Shown here piece after piece: positions 1-8,138 of a stretch of 64,000 bases of DNA. Both the position numbers and the translations under genes were made by a program. This DNA comes from Pseudomonas fildesensis. Lineage in GTDB: Bacteria; Pseudomonadota; Gammaproteobacteria; Pseudomonadales; Pseudomonadaceae. The notes under the pieces were generated by a model. That model was not told the origin of the DNA. It ran no database searches and saw nothing but the letters and a program-made list of their open reading frames with translations. Every line of letters starts with the position of its first letter. Position 1 is the first letter of the stretch. Location: positions 151,097-215,096 of the forward strand of contig NZ_LFMW01000017.1 in NCBI RefSeq assembly GCF_001050345.1, read 5' to 3'.

Positions 1-684
1 CGCGACCAAGGGGTGAGTTCAGTCAAGTTCCTGATGGACCTGGCCGAACGCACCGGCTGCCTGGTGGACGTGCACTGCGACGAAACCGACGACCCACACT
101 CACGTTTCCTCGAAGTGCTGGCCGAAGAAGCCCGCAGCCGCGACATGGGCGCCCGCGTCACCGCCAGCCACACAACGGCCATGGGTTCCTACGACAATGC
201 CTACTGCGCCAAACTGTTCCGCTTGCTGGGGCATTCCGGGATCAGCTTCGTGTCGTGCCCTACCGAAAGCATTCACTTGCAGGGCCGCTTCGACAGCTTT
301 CCTAAACGCCGAGGCGTCACCCGCGTCAACGAACTGCTGGAAGCCGGCATGAACGTCTGTTTCGGCCAGGATTCCATCGTCGACCCCTGGTACCCGTTGG
401 GCAACGGCAACATCCTGCGGGTACTGGAAGCCGGTTTGCACATCTGCCACATGCTCGGCTACAAAAACCTGCAAAGCGCCCTCGATCTGGTTACTGACAA
501 CAGTGCAAAAGCCATGGCCCTGGGTGACCGATACGGCCTGGAACCGGGTCGACCGGCCAACCTGCTGATTCTGTCGGCAGACAGCGACTACGAGGTGATT
601 CGCAGCCAGGGCCTGCCGTTGTACTCGATCCGCAATGGTGAGGTTTTGATGAAGCGGCAGCCGGCGCAGGTGGAGTTTTTGTAA
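1..684 (+). CDS. codA: Cytosine deaminase, 3' part (partial gene)
   Basis: C-terminal part of a metal-dependent amidohydrolase; the frame is open to the left edge, so the start lies outside the window. Cytosine deaminase converts cytosine to uracil and ammonia in pyrimidine salvage. Visible family motifs are the metal-binding HCDETDD segment (about codons 25-31 of the fragment), the TASHTTAMG segment carrying the next metal-binding His, and FGQDSIVDPWYPLG carrying the metal-binding Asp. The end, with a PANLLIL strand and a second small beta domain, is normal for the family. About 228 codons are present, roughly half of a ~415-residue protein. It converges with the type VI lipase gene on the other strand, only 9 bases away. 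No terminator was recognised. Confidence 0.9.
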   Translation, partial: RDQGVSSVKFLMDLAERTGCLVDVHCDETDDPHSRFLEVLAEEARSRDMGARVTASHTTAMGSYDNAYCAKLFRLLGHSGISFVSCPTESIHLQGRFDSFPKRRGVTRVNELLEAGMNVCFGQDSIVDPWYPLGNGNILRVLEAGLHICHMLGYKNLQSALDLVTDNSAKAMALGDRYGLEPGRPANLLILSADSDYEVIRSQGLPLYSIRNGEVLMKRQPAQVEFL

Positions 685-693
685 GAAACGTGG

Positions 694-2850
694 TCAGACG
701 ATCGAATCGATATCCAGTGTCTGCGCCCTCCCCCCGTCGTTGTGGGAGGGCGACGGGATGCTGGCATGTTGGGACAACTCACGGTTCTCACGATGGCTGA
801 ACCAGCGATTGAGACTGGGTTGCAGGTTGGCGGAGCGGGCCTGACTGCCGTACACATCGCGGGCTTTGAGGCGACGCCAGCGCAGGCTTTGCAGGCGGTG
901 ACGGCTGGCGTTCAAGCGTTCGATCTCGGCGTTCAAGGCCTGGTTGTGTTGATGTGCATGGCTTCGCTGATTCGCCGGGCGACGATGCTCGAGTTCTCGG
1001 TTCTTGTCGCGCAGTTGTTGACGCATGGTCTCAAGCGCGTGGTCGAGCAACTCGAATTCTCTCGGTGTGACAAGAGGCCCCTGGCTGTCCAGGGTTTGTT
1101 GCCAGCGGCGCAACGTGGCCCAGGCGGCAGGGATGTAGCTGGCGGTCATGAAGTGCTGGTTGGCCTGGAACAGCTGTTTCAGCAAATTGTCGCGGTGGGG
1201 CATATCGCCCTGGAGTTGCAACGCGCGATTGCACCCCGCCTCCTCGATGGATTCACAACCGGGTGTCCACAGCACCGAAGAATGCGTGCCGTCCGGGAGC
1301 ATGATCGGCATGAAATGCTGTTGTTCGCCGTGATGCTGATAGGCGTTTCCACCCACGCGTACCAGGCCGGCGGCGAACAGCAGGCCACCGGCACCGGGGG
1401 CGCTAAATAACGTCACGGCGCCGGGGATCCAGAGTTTGGCGGTGGTGTTCATCCAGGTAGCGGGGACACTGGGGACGGGGTCGTTGTAGTTGACGATTCG
1501 GTGGTGGACCAGGGTGGAGGCGCCGGAGGTGAATTCGGAGTCCGCGGCGCGGGGGGCCCCGTAGGTGTATAGGAGGATGTTGTAGCCGCGATCAGGAATC
1601 CGCCGCAGCCCTTCTGCCAAAAGCAACGCGATGGCGCCGCCCAGGCTGTGGCCACAAATGACGATACGTTGTCCTTGGTGAAACTGATCAAGGTAGCGCA
1701 GCACGAAATTGCGCATAGCCCGATAAGCTTGATAAAAACCTTCGTGTGCCTTGCCAACGCCTTCGGCAAAGCTCACCTGATGGGCATTTGCGTCGCGCAG
1801 CGCATCGGCACCACTGGCTGTACCACGCACAGAGATCAGGATCACCTCGTCGTGATGAGTGATAAAAGCCTGAGTGTCAGTACCGAGTTTTTCATCATCG
1901 AAAAAGTGCAGGCTCGCAGGGTGTTCCTGCTCATCGCCCAGTTCCGGATTGTTTTGTGGATAAAGCTCAGGATCGAAGGGCAGGATCTCGAATCGCTTGG
2001 AGTAAGGGACCTCTTCATAAACAGGATAAAAACGTTGCGCCTGTTCGGGATCAATTCGCCAGGCTTCGTGGTATCCCGAGAGCTTTTCTGAAAACAGATT
2101 TCCGACGGAGGGGTCCATCGCAAAGGTGACTTGATCCACCGGCTTCCTGGGAGGCTGTTGACCAAAATCGCAGTAGCTCAGGGCAGACATCAGCGCCAAC
2201 TGGTACAGGTTCAAGGCACAGAATTGATCATCGACGGAGATAATCGGGCGCAAGGCTCGCAAAGGCCGTACTTCGAGTACGGTGTGTTGATTGGGGAACA
2301 ACACAATCCCTGAGAGGGTCGGCTGAGACGGGCCGAATCCGAGGTCGGCCATCATTTTCAGTGCATGCCGTTGAGGGCGGTACGGCGTAGTTGCTACAGG
2401 CGGTAAATGAGCGTTATGACGAACCAAGTCACTCACTTCAACCTGATAAAACCGGTCCGCTTGCTGCTTGGCTGGATTACCCTCAATTCGTCGACCGTCA
2501 GCTGTAGAAAAGCGTGTCTGCTCGGCGCGGGTTTGCAGTTCGGTGATGGGTAGTTTGTACGTTATGCGCTTGCTCAGTCGGTCATACAGTTCTTCTGTCC
2601 CGCAATACCGCCCCTCCAACAGAAGAACCACTGGGCCACAGTAAAAGTCCTGCAGCTTGGCAAATCCATCTCCATTCACCCTGCCCTCGTACTTACGTCC
2701 TGTACTGTCGTAGACCGTGAATGAAAGGCCGCCATATGCCTTTCCGCTACCGGCTTCATCTACCAGACAAAAGCTTACCCAATGTCCCCGCAATGAGCAG
2801 GCAGGCATCTTGTCATTGAAAAAAGGTTGCTTCCATGCGTCCTGCTTCAT
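694..2850 (-). CDS. Type VI secretion lipase effector, class-3 lipase (Tle) family
   Basis: 718-residue protein with a class-3 lipase (alpha/beta hydrolase) core. The nucleophile elbow GHSLGG has Ser at about residue 402, followed by a YTYGAPRAAD strand and conserved Asp/His further on. About 150 N-terminal residues form an all-beta module before the catalytic core. The C-terminal ~130 residues are charged and helical, possibly coiled coil. Such enzymes degrade membrane phospholipids of rival cells when delivered by the type VI apparatus. The ATG at 2850 was chosen because AAGGA lies 7 bases upstream; an in-frame start at 2901 would overlap the previous gene. It is the last gene of the vgrG-DUF4123-lipoprotein-lipase cassette. 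I place it near the Tle2-like Lipase_3 group rather than DUF2235 Tle1; the subfamily is inference. Confidence 0.85.
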   Translation of the reverse strand: MKQDAWKQPFFNDKMPACSLRGHWVSFCLVDEAGSGKAYGGLSFTVYDSTGRKYEGRVNGDGFAKLQDFYCGPVVLLLEGRYCGTEELYDRLSKRITYKLPITELQTRAEQTRFSTADGRRIEGNPAKQQADRFYQVEVSDLVRHNAHLPPVATTPYRPQRHALKMMADLGFGPSQPTLSGIVLFPNQHTVLEVRPLRALRPIISVDDQFCALNLYQLALMSALSYCDFGQQPPRKPVDQVTFAMDPSVGNLFSEKLSGYHEAWRIDPEQAQRFYPVYEEVPYSKRFEILPFDPELYPQNNPELGDEQEHPASLHFFDDEKLGTDTQAFITHHDEVILISVRGTASGADALRDANAHQVSFAEGVGKAHEGFYQAYRAMRNFVLRYLDQFHQGQRIVICGHSLGGAIALLLAEGLRRIPDRGYNILLYTYGAPRAADSEFTSGASTLVHHRIVNYNDPVPSVPATWMNTTAKLWIPGAVTLFSAPGAGGLLFAAGLVRVGGNAYQHHGEQQHFMPIMLPDGTHSSVLWTPGCESIEEAGCNRALQLQGDMPHRDNLLKQLFQANQHFMTASYIPAAWATLRRWQQTLDSQGPLVTPREFELLDHALETMRQQLRDKNRELEHRRPANQRSHAHQHNQALNAEIERLNASRHRLQSLRWRRLKARDVYGSQARSANLQPSLNRWFSHRENRELSQHASIPSPSHNDGGRAQTLDIDSIV

Positions 2851-2863
2851 GATTGGTTCCTTG

Positions 2864-3643
2864 TCACTGGCATGTTGGATAGACGTCACATATGCGCCCA
2901 TCCGGCATTTTTATGGGTTTGAAGTCCGTAGTATTGCCCCTGCAATATGCGGACAAGTCTTCGAAACTGTGACCTTTGCAGCGCTTCCATCCTCCTTGAA
3001 CAGCTATCCATGTGTCGTCAAAAGCAGGTAGTTCCTCATCGATAACGGTCAGCACCATCCTGAGTGTTTTCCCCGATAGCTGATCTCGTTGCACGACCCC
3101 ACCCGCTCGTGCTTTTTGCGGCTGACCCGTTGCATCCAGCGAATTGCATAGCAGGATTTTAATGATCGCGTGCTTCGGCCCCACCGTCCGAAACAACCAC
3201 TGACACTGCCTAAATAACTCCTGAACACCCGACTCAGGCATCCCAGGCACATCCCCCTCCGAACGATCACGAATGGAAATACCTGCCATAGCGCCCCCAA
3301 CATCCGAGTCACGCGTTCCCCACTTCGCATAAAAATCAAACTCCACACCGCGCAATACCAACGGACACCCGTCTACCGTTTCAGTCAGAGGAAGCTCGTA
3401 GCGCACCCGACTGGCCACAGGTTTGTAATCAGTAAAAAACACTTTCCGCTCGGGTCTCTTTCCTCGACGCGGGGGCAAGGTGCAGGCCTCACCTGTGGCC
3501 GGACGGTAATTGGCGGCACTTTTAAGTTCGAAATCCGCCGGCAAATCCACCTCCAACGTAAAGTGTTCAACCCCCCTTCCCGCACACCCCGAAAGCCACG
3601 CCATTCCAACAACAATTAACGCCCCACCCATCCACCTGTTCAT
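2864..3643 (-). CDS. Lipoprotein, probable immunity protein to the adjacent lipase (Tli)
   Basis: 259-residue protein with a signal peptide and lipobox LSGC (mature N-terminal Cys near residue 20), so it should be a periplasm-facing lipoprotein. The rest is mostly beta with several cysteines and no domain I can name with certainty. Its place between the adaptor and the lipase effector, and its periplasmic anchoring where a Tle lipase would act, fit a type VI lipase immunity protein that protects the producer from itself and its kin. The ATG at 3643 overlaps the TGA of the upstream gene as ATGA and has a GGGG-rich ribosome binding site, pointing to translational coupling. The lipase start follows 13 bases after its stop. 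The immunity role is inferred from position and lipidation only. Confidence 0.75.
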   Translation of the reverse strand: MNRWMGGALIVVGMAWLSGCAGRGVEHFTLEVDLPADFELKSAANYRPATGEACTLPPRRGKRPERKVFFTDYKPVASRVRYELPLTETVDGCPLVLRGVEFDFYAKWGTRDSDVGGAMAGISIRDRSEGDVPGMPESGVQELFRQCQWLFRTVGPKHAIIKILLCNSLDATGQPQKARAGGVVQRDQLSGKTLRMVLTVIDEELPAFDDTWIAVQGGWKRCKGHSFEDLSAYCRGNTTDFKPIKMPDGRICDVYPTCQ

Positions 3644-4473
3644 GTATTTCCCCCACCCCTGCGCCACTGCTCCACCACTCGCTCAACGTGTTCCCCCGGC
3701 GTCTCGCCCCCTCTCGGCTGCCACCGAATGACACTGCCTCGGGTCGCCTCCTCCAATCTGCGTACCACCAGAAACTCCAACTGCTCCGGCCCACGCCACT
3801 GCCAGGCGCGAGCCTGTTCCAGTACTTGGGCCAGCCAGATTCTGGGGTCTTGAAACTCAACCAGAGCAGCAAGATCCTCGCTGTGTTCCGCCAGTAGGTA
3901 CCGCAGGATATTGGCGTGCAGGATGGCTTCGGCCTGAGGGTTTGGGGTATCCATCCAAGGTGCCGGAACAGGCATCGGGTACTCGCCGGGAGCCGGGTTT
4001 TCGGCATGGCACCAGCGCCCTTCATGCCAGTAACACAGGCTGATCAGCGGCCCGAGGAATACCGGCCAATGCGCTTGCGTCAGATAGGCCAGGGCACGGG
4101 CCAACGTGCGATTGTCGTGAAAGCGGTAGAGAGCACGCGCGCCCTCTGGCCCTACCAGCAGTCGCTCGCGCCAATGCCGAGTGACGCCAGCCAAATCATC
4201 ATCGGGCAAGCTGCCAAGCCACCCCCAATTCGTCTCGGGGTGTTGCAGCAGATCAAGCAGCGCAGACTCACTCAACGGCCCCAACAGCAGGATCACCGGG
4301 CCAGCATTTGCCAACTCCGCCGCGCCAGTCTCGGTGTAGAGGCTGCAATATTGCGTCACGTCGCGGGCCGCCAACATGGGCGGGCATGACTCGTGGTTCC
4401 CCTCAAGCATCAGGCACAGTCGGCGCCCTGCCTGTTGTTGTCGGGCCATCCATTGGCTTGGCAGGTTTTCCAT
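3640..4473 (-). CDS. DUF4123 protein, type VI effector chaperone/adaptor (Tap/TEC-like)
   Basis: About 277 residues, resembling DUF4123 proteins: an N-terminal alpha/beta region with the segment LYTETGAAELANAGPVILLL, then a WGWLGS/WRERLLVG region, then a phenylalanine/tryptophan-rich middle (YRFHDNRTLARAL). DUF4123 proteins load cargo effectors onto the tip of their cognate VgrG. The ATG at 4473 overlaps the vgrG stop codon by one base (TGATG), and its own stop overlaps the next start, so the cassette is translationally coupled. This start removes a 14-codon upstream extension inside vgrG. Its place between vgrG and the lipase indicates that it adapts this VgrG to this lipase. Confidence 0.8.
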   Translation of the reverse strand: MENLPSQWMARQQQAGRRLCLMLEGNHESCPPMLAARDVTQYCSLYTETGAAELANAGPVILLLGPLSESALLDLLQHPETNWGWLGSLPDDDLAGVTRHWRERLLVGPEGARALYRFHDNRTLARALAYLTQAHWPVFLGPLISLCYWHEGRWCHAENPAPGEYPMPVPAPWMDTPNPQAEAILHANILRYLLAEHSEDLAALVEFQDPRIWLAQVLEQARAWQWRGPEQLEFLVVRRLEEATRGSVIRWQPRGGETPGEHVERVVEQWRRGGGNT

Positions 4474-6491
4474 CAAGCCGCCCTCCCCGTGATTTCGCAC
4501 TGGCCTTCGCGGCAACGTTCACACAGGGGGCAGAAGTCCGCGCCCAGTTGTTTGGCCAAATGCATGATGGCGCCTTGCGCTGCGGCGATTTGGGGGGCAT
4601 CGGTAACCGAAGACGAACTCTCCGGCCAGGTCGCGGACGGTGAACCGCCAAGGGTGATCGGCCGACTGCTGAAAATGCCGCCCGCCTGGATTACCAAGTG
4701 CTCTCCCCCGGCCTTCAAGCTCAGTTGTGCACCCGCATCGATGACCAAGCTGGCCCCTGCCTTGAGATGAACCTGTTGCCCGGCTTCGATCACCAGGGTC
4801 TGCCCCACACGGGTCTGGCTATCGACTTGCACGTCAAGGTGATCGCTCGCCTTCAGCACCACCTTGCGATCACCGGTGACGTAACGATGCTCCGCGCTTT
4901 CCAGGTGACTGGTACTTAAACCCCGGACGATTTCACGCCGCTCTCCGGCCACCTCCAGGCGGCTGTCATGGCCGACCTGTTGCTCCAGGTCACGTTGGGC
5001 ACGCAGGTAAATGAGTTCCTCGCCGCGACGGTCTTCCAGATGCAGTTCGTTGGCGCCCGCGCCACCAGGGGAACTGCAAGTACGCAACACGCTGCGGGTC
5101 TTGTGCTCCGGCAAGGAATAAGCCGGCAGGTGCAGCGCATTGGGCAAGCAGCCGTTGATCAATGGCTGGTCCGGGTCGCCTTCCAGGAAGGTCACCAGCA
5201 CATCCATACCCACCCGTGGAATCATCATGGCGCCAAACCCGTCACCGGCCCAACCGGACGCCACGCGTACCCAACAACTGCTTTTGTCGTCCGTCTTGTC
5301 CAGACGATCCCAATGAAAGCGCACTTTTACCCGACCATAGGCATCGCAATGCACGTCCTCACCCTCTGGCCCGGTCACGGTGGCAGTCTGGCTGCCGTTG
5401 ATGGTCGGTTTGGGATGTTTGAGGGGCGGTCGATACACCGCACGCCATGGCGTTGCCGTGAAACGGTTGCGATACCCCTGGAATGCTTCAGCGTTAAGCA
5501 CCGCTTCTTCCAGCACTTGCGGCTGATACCCCTCGTGACGCACCGACGAGAGCAACCACAAGTCATTGCAGGCCGGATCCGGGTGATCACACAGTTCCAG
5601 AAAATGACCGCTGCGCAACACCGGTTGATTACTTTTGCCCAATGCCCGGGAACGGTCGCTCTGATGGCGCTCCAGCCCACGGCGCGCCAATTGCACGCCC
5701 CGTGCATGACCGGTAAAACCTGCGGGGTAGCAATAATCCTCGAGGGGTTGCGCCGACACCACGCCGGCCTTGTCTTGCAGGCGCAACGAAGGGTGTTCGA
5801 AGTCATGATCACGGCGCACCGTTTGCCGGCTGCGTGTTTCCAGGTGCCGGTCGAAACGCCGGATCACTGGCGTCCGGGCCGCCGGGTCAGCCAACGAACA
5901 ATAGCGCTGCGCAGGCAAACGCCGAAACACCGTCTGGTCATCCCCAAACACCAGTAGATGGTTGTCCACGCTGTGACGGAAATGGTAGTGAATGCCCTCT
6001 TCTTCACACAGCCGCTGGATGAAGTGCAGGTCGGTTTCTGCGTACTGCGCGCAAAATACGCGCGGCGGATAGACCACAGGACCGAGTTCAAACGCGTAGG
6101 CGTCAGCGAGGATGCCGTGATGTTCGAGCACGGCGGTGATGATCTGCGGCACGCTTCGCTGCTGGAAAATCCGCTGGTCGCGACGGTAGGCAAGACAGGC
6201 CAGGCGCGGTGCCAGGGTGAGGTGGTAACGGGTGAGCCGGACACCCGGGGCATCCCGGCCGATGGCGTAGACTTGCCCATGCAGGCCTTGATCCGCTTCG
6301 CCGAAGTCCAGATAGGCGGGTTGGTGGAGCAAGGCTTCCAGATCAAGCGAGGGGTTTTCGCTGACTAACTGCACCTGAATGAAGTACGGCTGGTCAAGCG
6401 TCTCGCTGCCTTTAAAAGCCAATACCTGAAAGTCAGTACTTGTTCCTGAAAGGATTAATTTGAAACGTGACGAAACAAACGCGTTAACCAT
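4473..6491 (-). CDS. vgrG: Type VI secretion spike protein VgrG
   Basis: 672 residues with the full VgrG architecture. A gp27-like region covers roughly residues 1-370, and includes the typical YAETDLHFIQRLCEEEGIHYHF segment split by its usual turn. A gp5 OB-fold follows around 385-460 (DAYGRVKVRFHWD, WVRVASGWAG, IPRVGMDVLVTFLEGDPDQP). The beta-helical needle ends in repeats of the V.I.AG..V.LKAG type. VgrG trimerises to cap the secretion tube and carries effectors. The last ~35 residues hold a small cysteine cluster (CPLCERCREGQC), unlike a catalytic extension and perhaps a metal-binding tail or effector docking site. It is the first gene of the cassette. No other structural type VI genes lie in the window, so it is an orphan vgrG locus. 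Confidence 0.95.
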   Translation of the reverse strand: MVNAFVSSRFKLILSGTSTDFQVLAFKGSETLDQPYFIQVQLVSENPSLDLEALLHQPAYLDFGEADQGLHGQVYAIGRDAPGVRLTRYHLTLAPRLACLAYRRDQRIFQQRSVPQIITAVLEHHGILADAYAFELGPVVYPPRVFCAQYAETDLHFIQRLCEEEGIHYHFRHSVDNHLLVFGDDQTVFRRLPAQRYCSLADPAARTPVIRRFDRHLETRSRQTVRRDHDFEHPSLRLQDKAGVVSAQPLEDYCYPAGFTGHARGVQLARRGLERHQSDRSRALGKSNQPVLRSGHFLELCDHPDPACNDLWLLSSVRHEGYQPQVLEEAVLNAEAFQGYRNRFTATPWRAVYRPPLKHPKPTINGSQTATVTGPEGEDVHCDAYGRVKVRFHWDRLDKTDDKSSCWVRVASGWAGDGFGAMMIPRVGMDVLVTFLEGDPDQPLINGCLPNALHLPAYSLPEHKTRSVLRTCSSPGGAGANELHLEDRRGEELIYLRAQRDLEQQVGHDSRLEVAGERREIVRGLSTSHLESAEHRYVTGDRKVVLKASDHLDVQVDSQTRVGQTLVIEAGQQVHLKAGASLVIDAGAQLSLKAGGEHLVIQAGGIFSSRPITLGGSPSATWPESSSSVTDAPQIAAAQGAIMHLAKQLGADFCPLCERCREGQCEITGRAA

Positions 6492-6753
6492 CCGTTGTTA
6501 CCCGCCCTCAACTTTCTGACTGAAATACTTCCCCCCGTAAATGCCGGTAATTGGCTGAGAAAAAGTGCCTGAACGCCCTGAAGCTTAGCGATTCCAGGAG
6601 AAATTCGGCCCTTATAAAATAAAAAAGAAGTTTCGTACAACGAGAATGGACGTGTCTTTTACAAAATAAGAAATCGAGCCAAATACCCAGTCATCAACAA
6701 CAAGAAAAGTCTTACTTTGATTTATACCTGCATAACTAAACTTTAAAGAAACA
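6492..6753. promoter_or_regulatory. AT-rich intergenic region upstream of the vgrG cassette
   Basis: About 260 bases, clearly more AT-rich than the flanking genes, between the start of vgrG and the terminator of the DapF-like gene that reads towards it. It must hold the promoter and 5' leader of the type VI cassette. I see AT runs around 6610-6750 but no convincing -35/-10 or sigma-54 motif. A 61-codon reading frame here (6455-6640, minus) overlaps the vgrG start and does not look like a gene. Confidence 0.4.
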
Positions 6754-6778
6754 GCTGACACCTTTTCAGGCTATCAGC
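6754..6778 (-). terminator. Probable intrinsic terminator of the DapF-like gene
   Basis: On the minus strand a GCTGATA/TGTCAGC stem with an inner CCT-GAAA-AGG hairpin is followed by a T-rich stretch. It lies 14 bases past the stop of the DapF-like gene and would separate it from the vgrG cassette downstream. Confidence 0.6.
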
Positions 6779-6791
6779 CGTTTTCCCCGAC

Positions 6792-7778
6792 TCAGGTTTG
6801 TGGTCGCGCAGTCCCGAACAAACTGACGTTCAACACTATTTCACCCTGAACCTGCAACCGTACTGGCGCCGTGCCACCCGGCATCACCACGGTGACTTCA
6901 CCGCCCTCAACCCAACCCGCCCGCCACGCCGCGCAAGCCACCGCAGTGGCGCTGGTACCCGAGGACGCGGTGGGCCCCTCACCCCGCTCGAACACTCGCG
7001 CAATAACCCGATTACCGGAGGCCCGGGCGGCCCATTGCAGGTTGATCCCGGCCGCACAGGGTTGGCCGCTCCCGGCGGGTGGCGCGAAGGCAATCGCCTG
7101 TAATGGATTGAACAGTGCGGGCTGGTGCATCGCCTGATTATCCGGCAATGCCGACACCTGCTCGACCAGCGTCACGCAATGCGGATTGCCCACACGCACA
7201 CACTGGCTGCGCGCCCATTGCGGGTTGATCGCAGCCAGCGCAGCCACATGACTGAATTCATGACGCCCCACGAGCGCCCGTTCAACGCCCACCGCGCCGA
7301 CGGCCAGCGGCCCGAACTGAGGTTGCCCCAGGGTCAGCCAGAATCCAGGCACCTGCGCGTACATCGCAGGCTCGACAGTCGTGGCCACCGGCGACGCCGC
7401 ATCCGCCTTGTCGTGATGCACTCGCAACTCACAGCCTTGTGTCATCAGGCCCTGGTCCGTCAGCGCCTGGGCGAAGATGGTCAAGCCGTTGCCGCTGCGC
7501 TCGGCGAGGGAGCCGTCGGTATTGACGATCAGCAGGTCAAAAGGCGGCGCAGCCTGGAACGGCCCGACCAACAAGCCGTCGCAGCGGTGAGGTTTGGCAT
7601 CGGCCGGATGTGGCAACGTCCCCCAACCACATTCGGACACAATCGCTGACGATGCCCAAGCCTCCCGCGTGCTCGCAGCCAAACCAGCCGTGTCAGGCAC
7701 TGCTACACCCTGGCTGCGCAAATAAGCCGGGTTGACCACCCCATAGATATTGCCGCGCGCGTCGTAGAACACGGTCAT
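6792..7778 (-). CDS. DapF-fold (diaminopimelate epimerase-like) protein lacking both catalytic cysteines
   Basis: 328-residue protein with the two-lobed DapF/proline-racemase type fold. Recognisable are an N-terminal NTDGS followed by SGNGL, a VGNPHCV segment, and a C-terminal RGEGPTASSGTSATAVA loop. True DapF uses one Cys in C-GNG and one in ACGTGA as the proton-transfer pair. Here both positions are Ser (AGC; TCG in a TCC-TCG pair), so a normal cysteine-based epimerase mechanism is not possible. It is about 50 residues longer than typical DapF (~276) and is not the housekeeping dapF. It is divergent to an MFS transporter across a 360-base region, which suggests a small-molecule modification/export pair. 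The substrate is unknown; it could be an isomerase of another acid or a binding protein. Confidence 0.7.
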   Translation of the reverse strand: MTVFYDARGNIYGVVNPAYLRSQGVAVPDTAGLAASTREAWASSAIVSECGWGTLPHPADAKPHRCDGLLVGPFQAAPPFDLLIVNTDGSLAERSGNGLTIFAQALTDQGLMTQGCELRVHHDKADAASPVATTVEPAMYAQVPGFWLTLGQPQFGPLAVGAVGVERALVGRHEFSHVAALAAINPQWARSQCVRVGNPHCVTLVEQVSALPDNQAMHQPALFNPLQAIAFAPPAGSGQPCAAGINLQWAARASGNRVIARVFERGEGPTASSGTSATAVACAAWRAGWVEGGEVTVVMPGGTAPVRLQVQGEIVLNVSLFGTARPQT

Positions 7779-7864
7779 GCTACCGCCTGCCTGAGCATTT
7801 TCATCGGTTCGTTCGTCCAGTTGCCTACTTACTGGGGCAGCAGCGTATTACAGAACCTCCGATC

Positions 7865-7960
7865 TGTGGGAGGTGGGCTGGAAGGTGGTAATCCACCGCA
7901 AGAACCTGGGGTTCATCCAATCTCACAGGGATTACACACCTTCCAGACCACCTCCTACAC
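7865..7960. repeat. Large imperfect inverted repeat between the DapF-like and MFS genes
   Basis: The arms at 7865-7892 and 7931-7960 are about 28-30 bases long and match at roughly 85-90 percent; each contains a GGAGGTGG core and a CTGGAAGGTG core, in opposite orientation. The loop is 38 bases. It lies in the 360-base divergent intergenic region (7779-8138), whose remainder must hold both promoters. It differs from the other REP families in the window, so it may be a separate repeat family, a strong hairpin or an operator pair. Confidence 0.65.
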
Positions 7961-8138
7961 ATTTCAACAGCCTCTATGTGGCCCCCCACGCCCAAAGCGT
8001 TCCCTGTTTCTAAACATAAAATTTGTAACCTTCGCGCCGATCCTGAATCCGCAGGGAACCCGGCTCGCTCGATACAGCCTGATATGCAAGGATGTCGCGC
8101 CGGACATCGTTCATTGAACGCAAAACCAAGGATTTTTC

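Noticed and set aside
6455..6640. 61-codon frame overlapping the vgrG start
   Set aside because: Low-complexity AT-rich region, no ribosome site, and it runs into vgrG.
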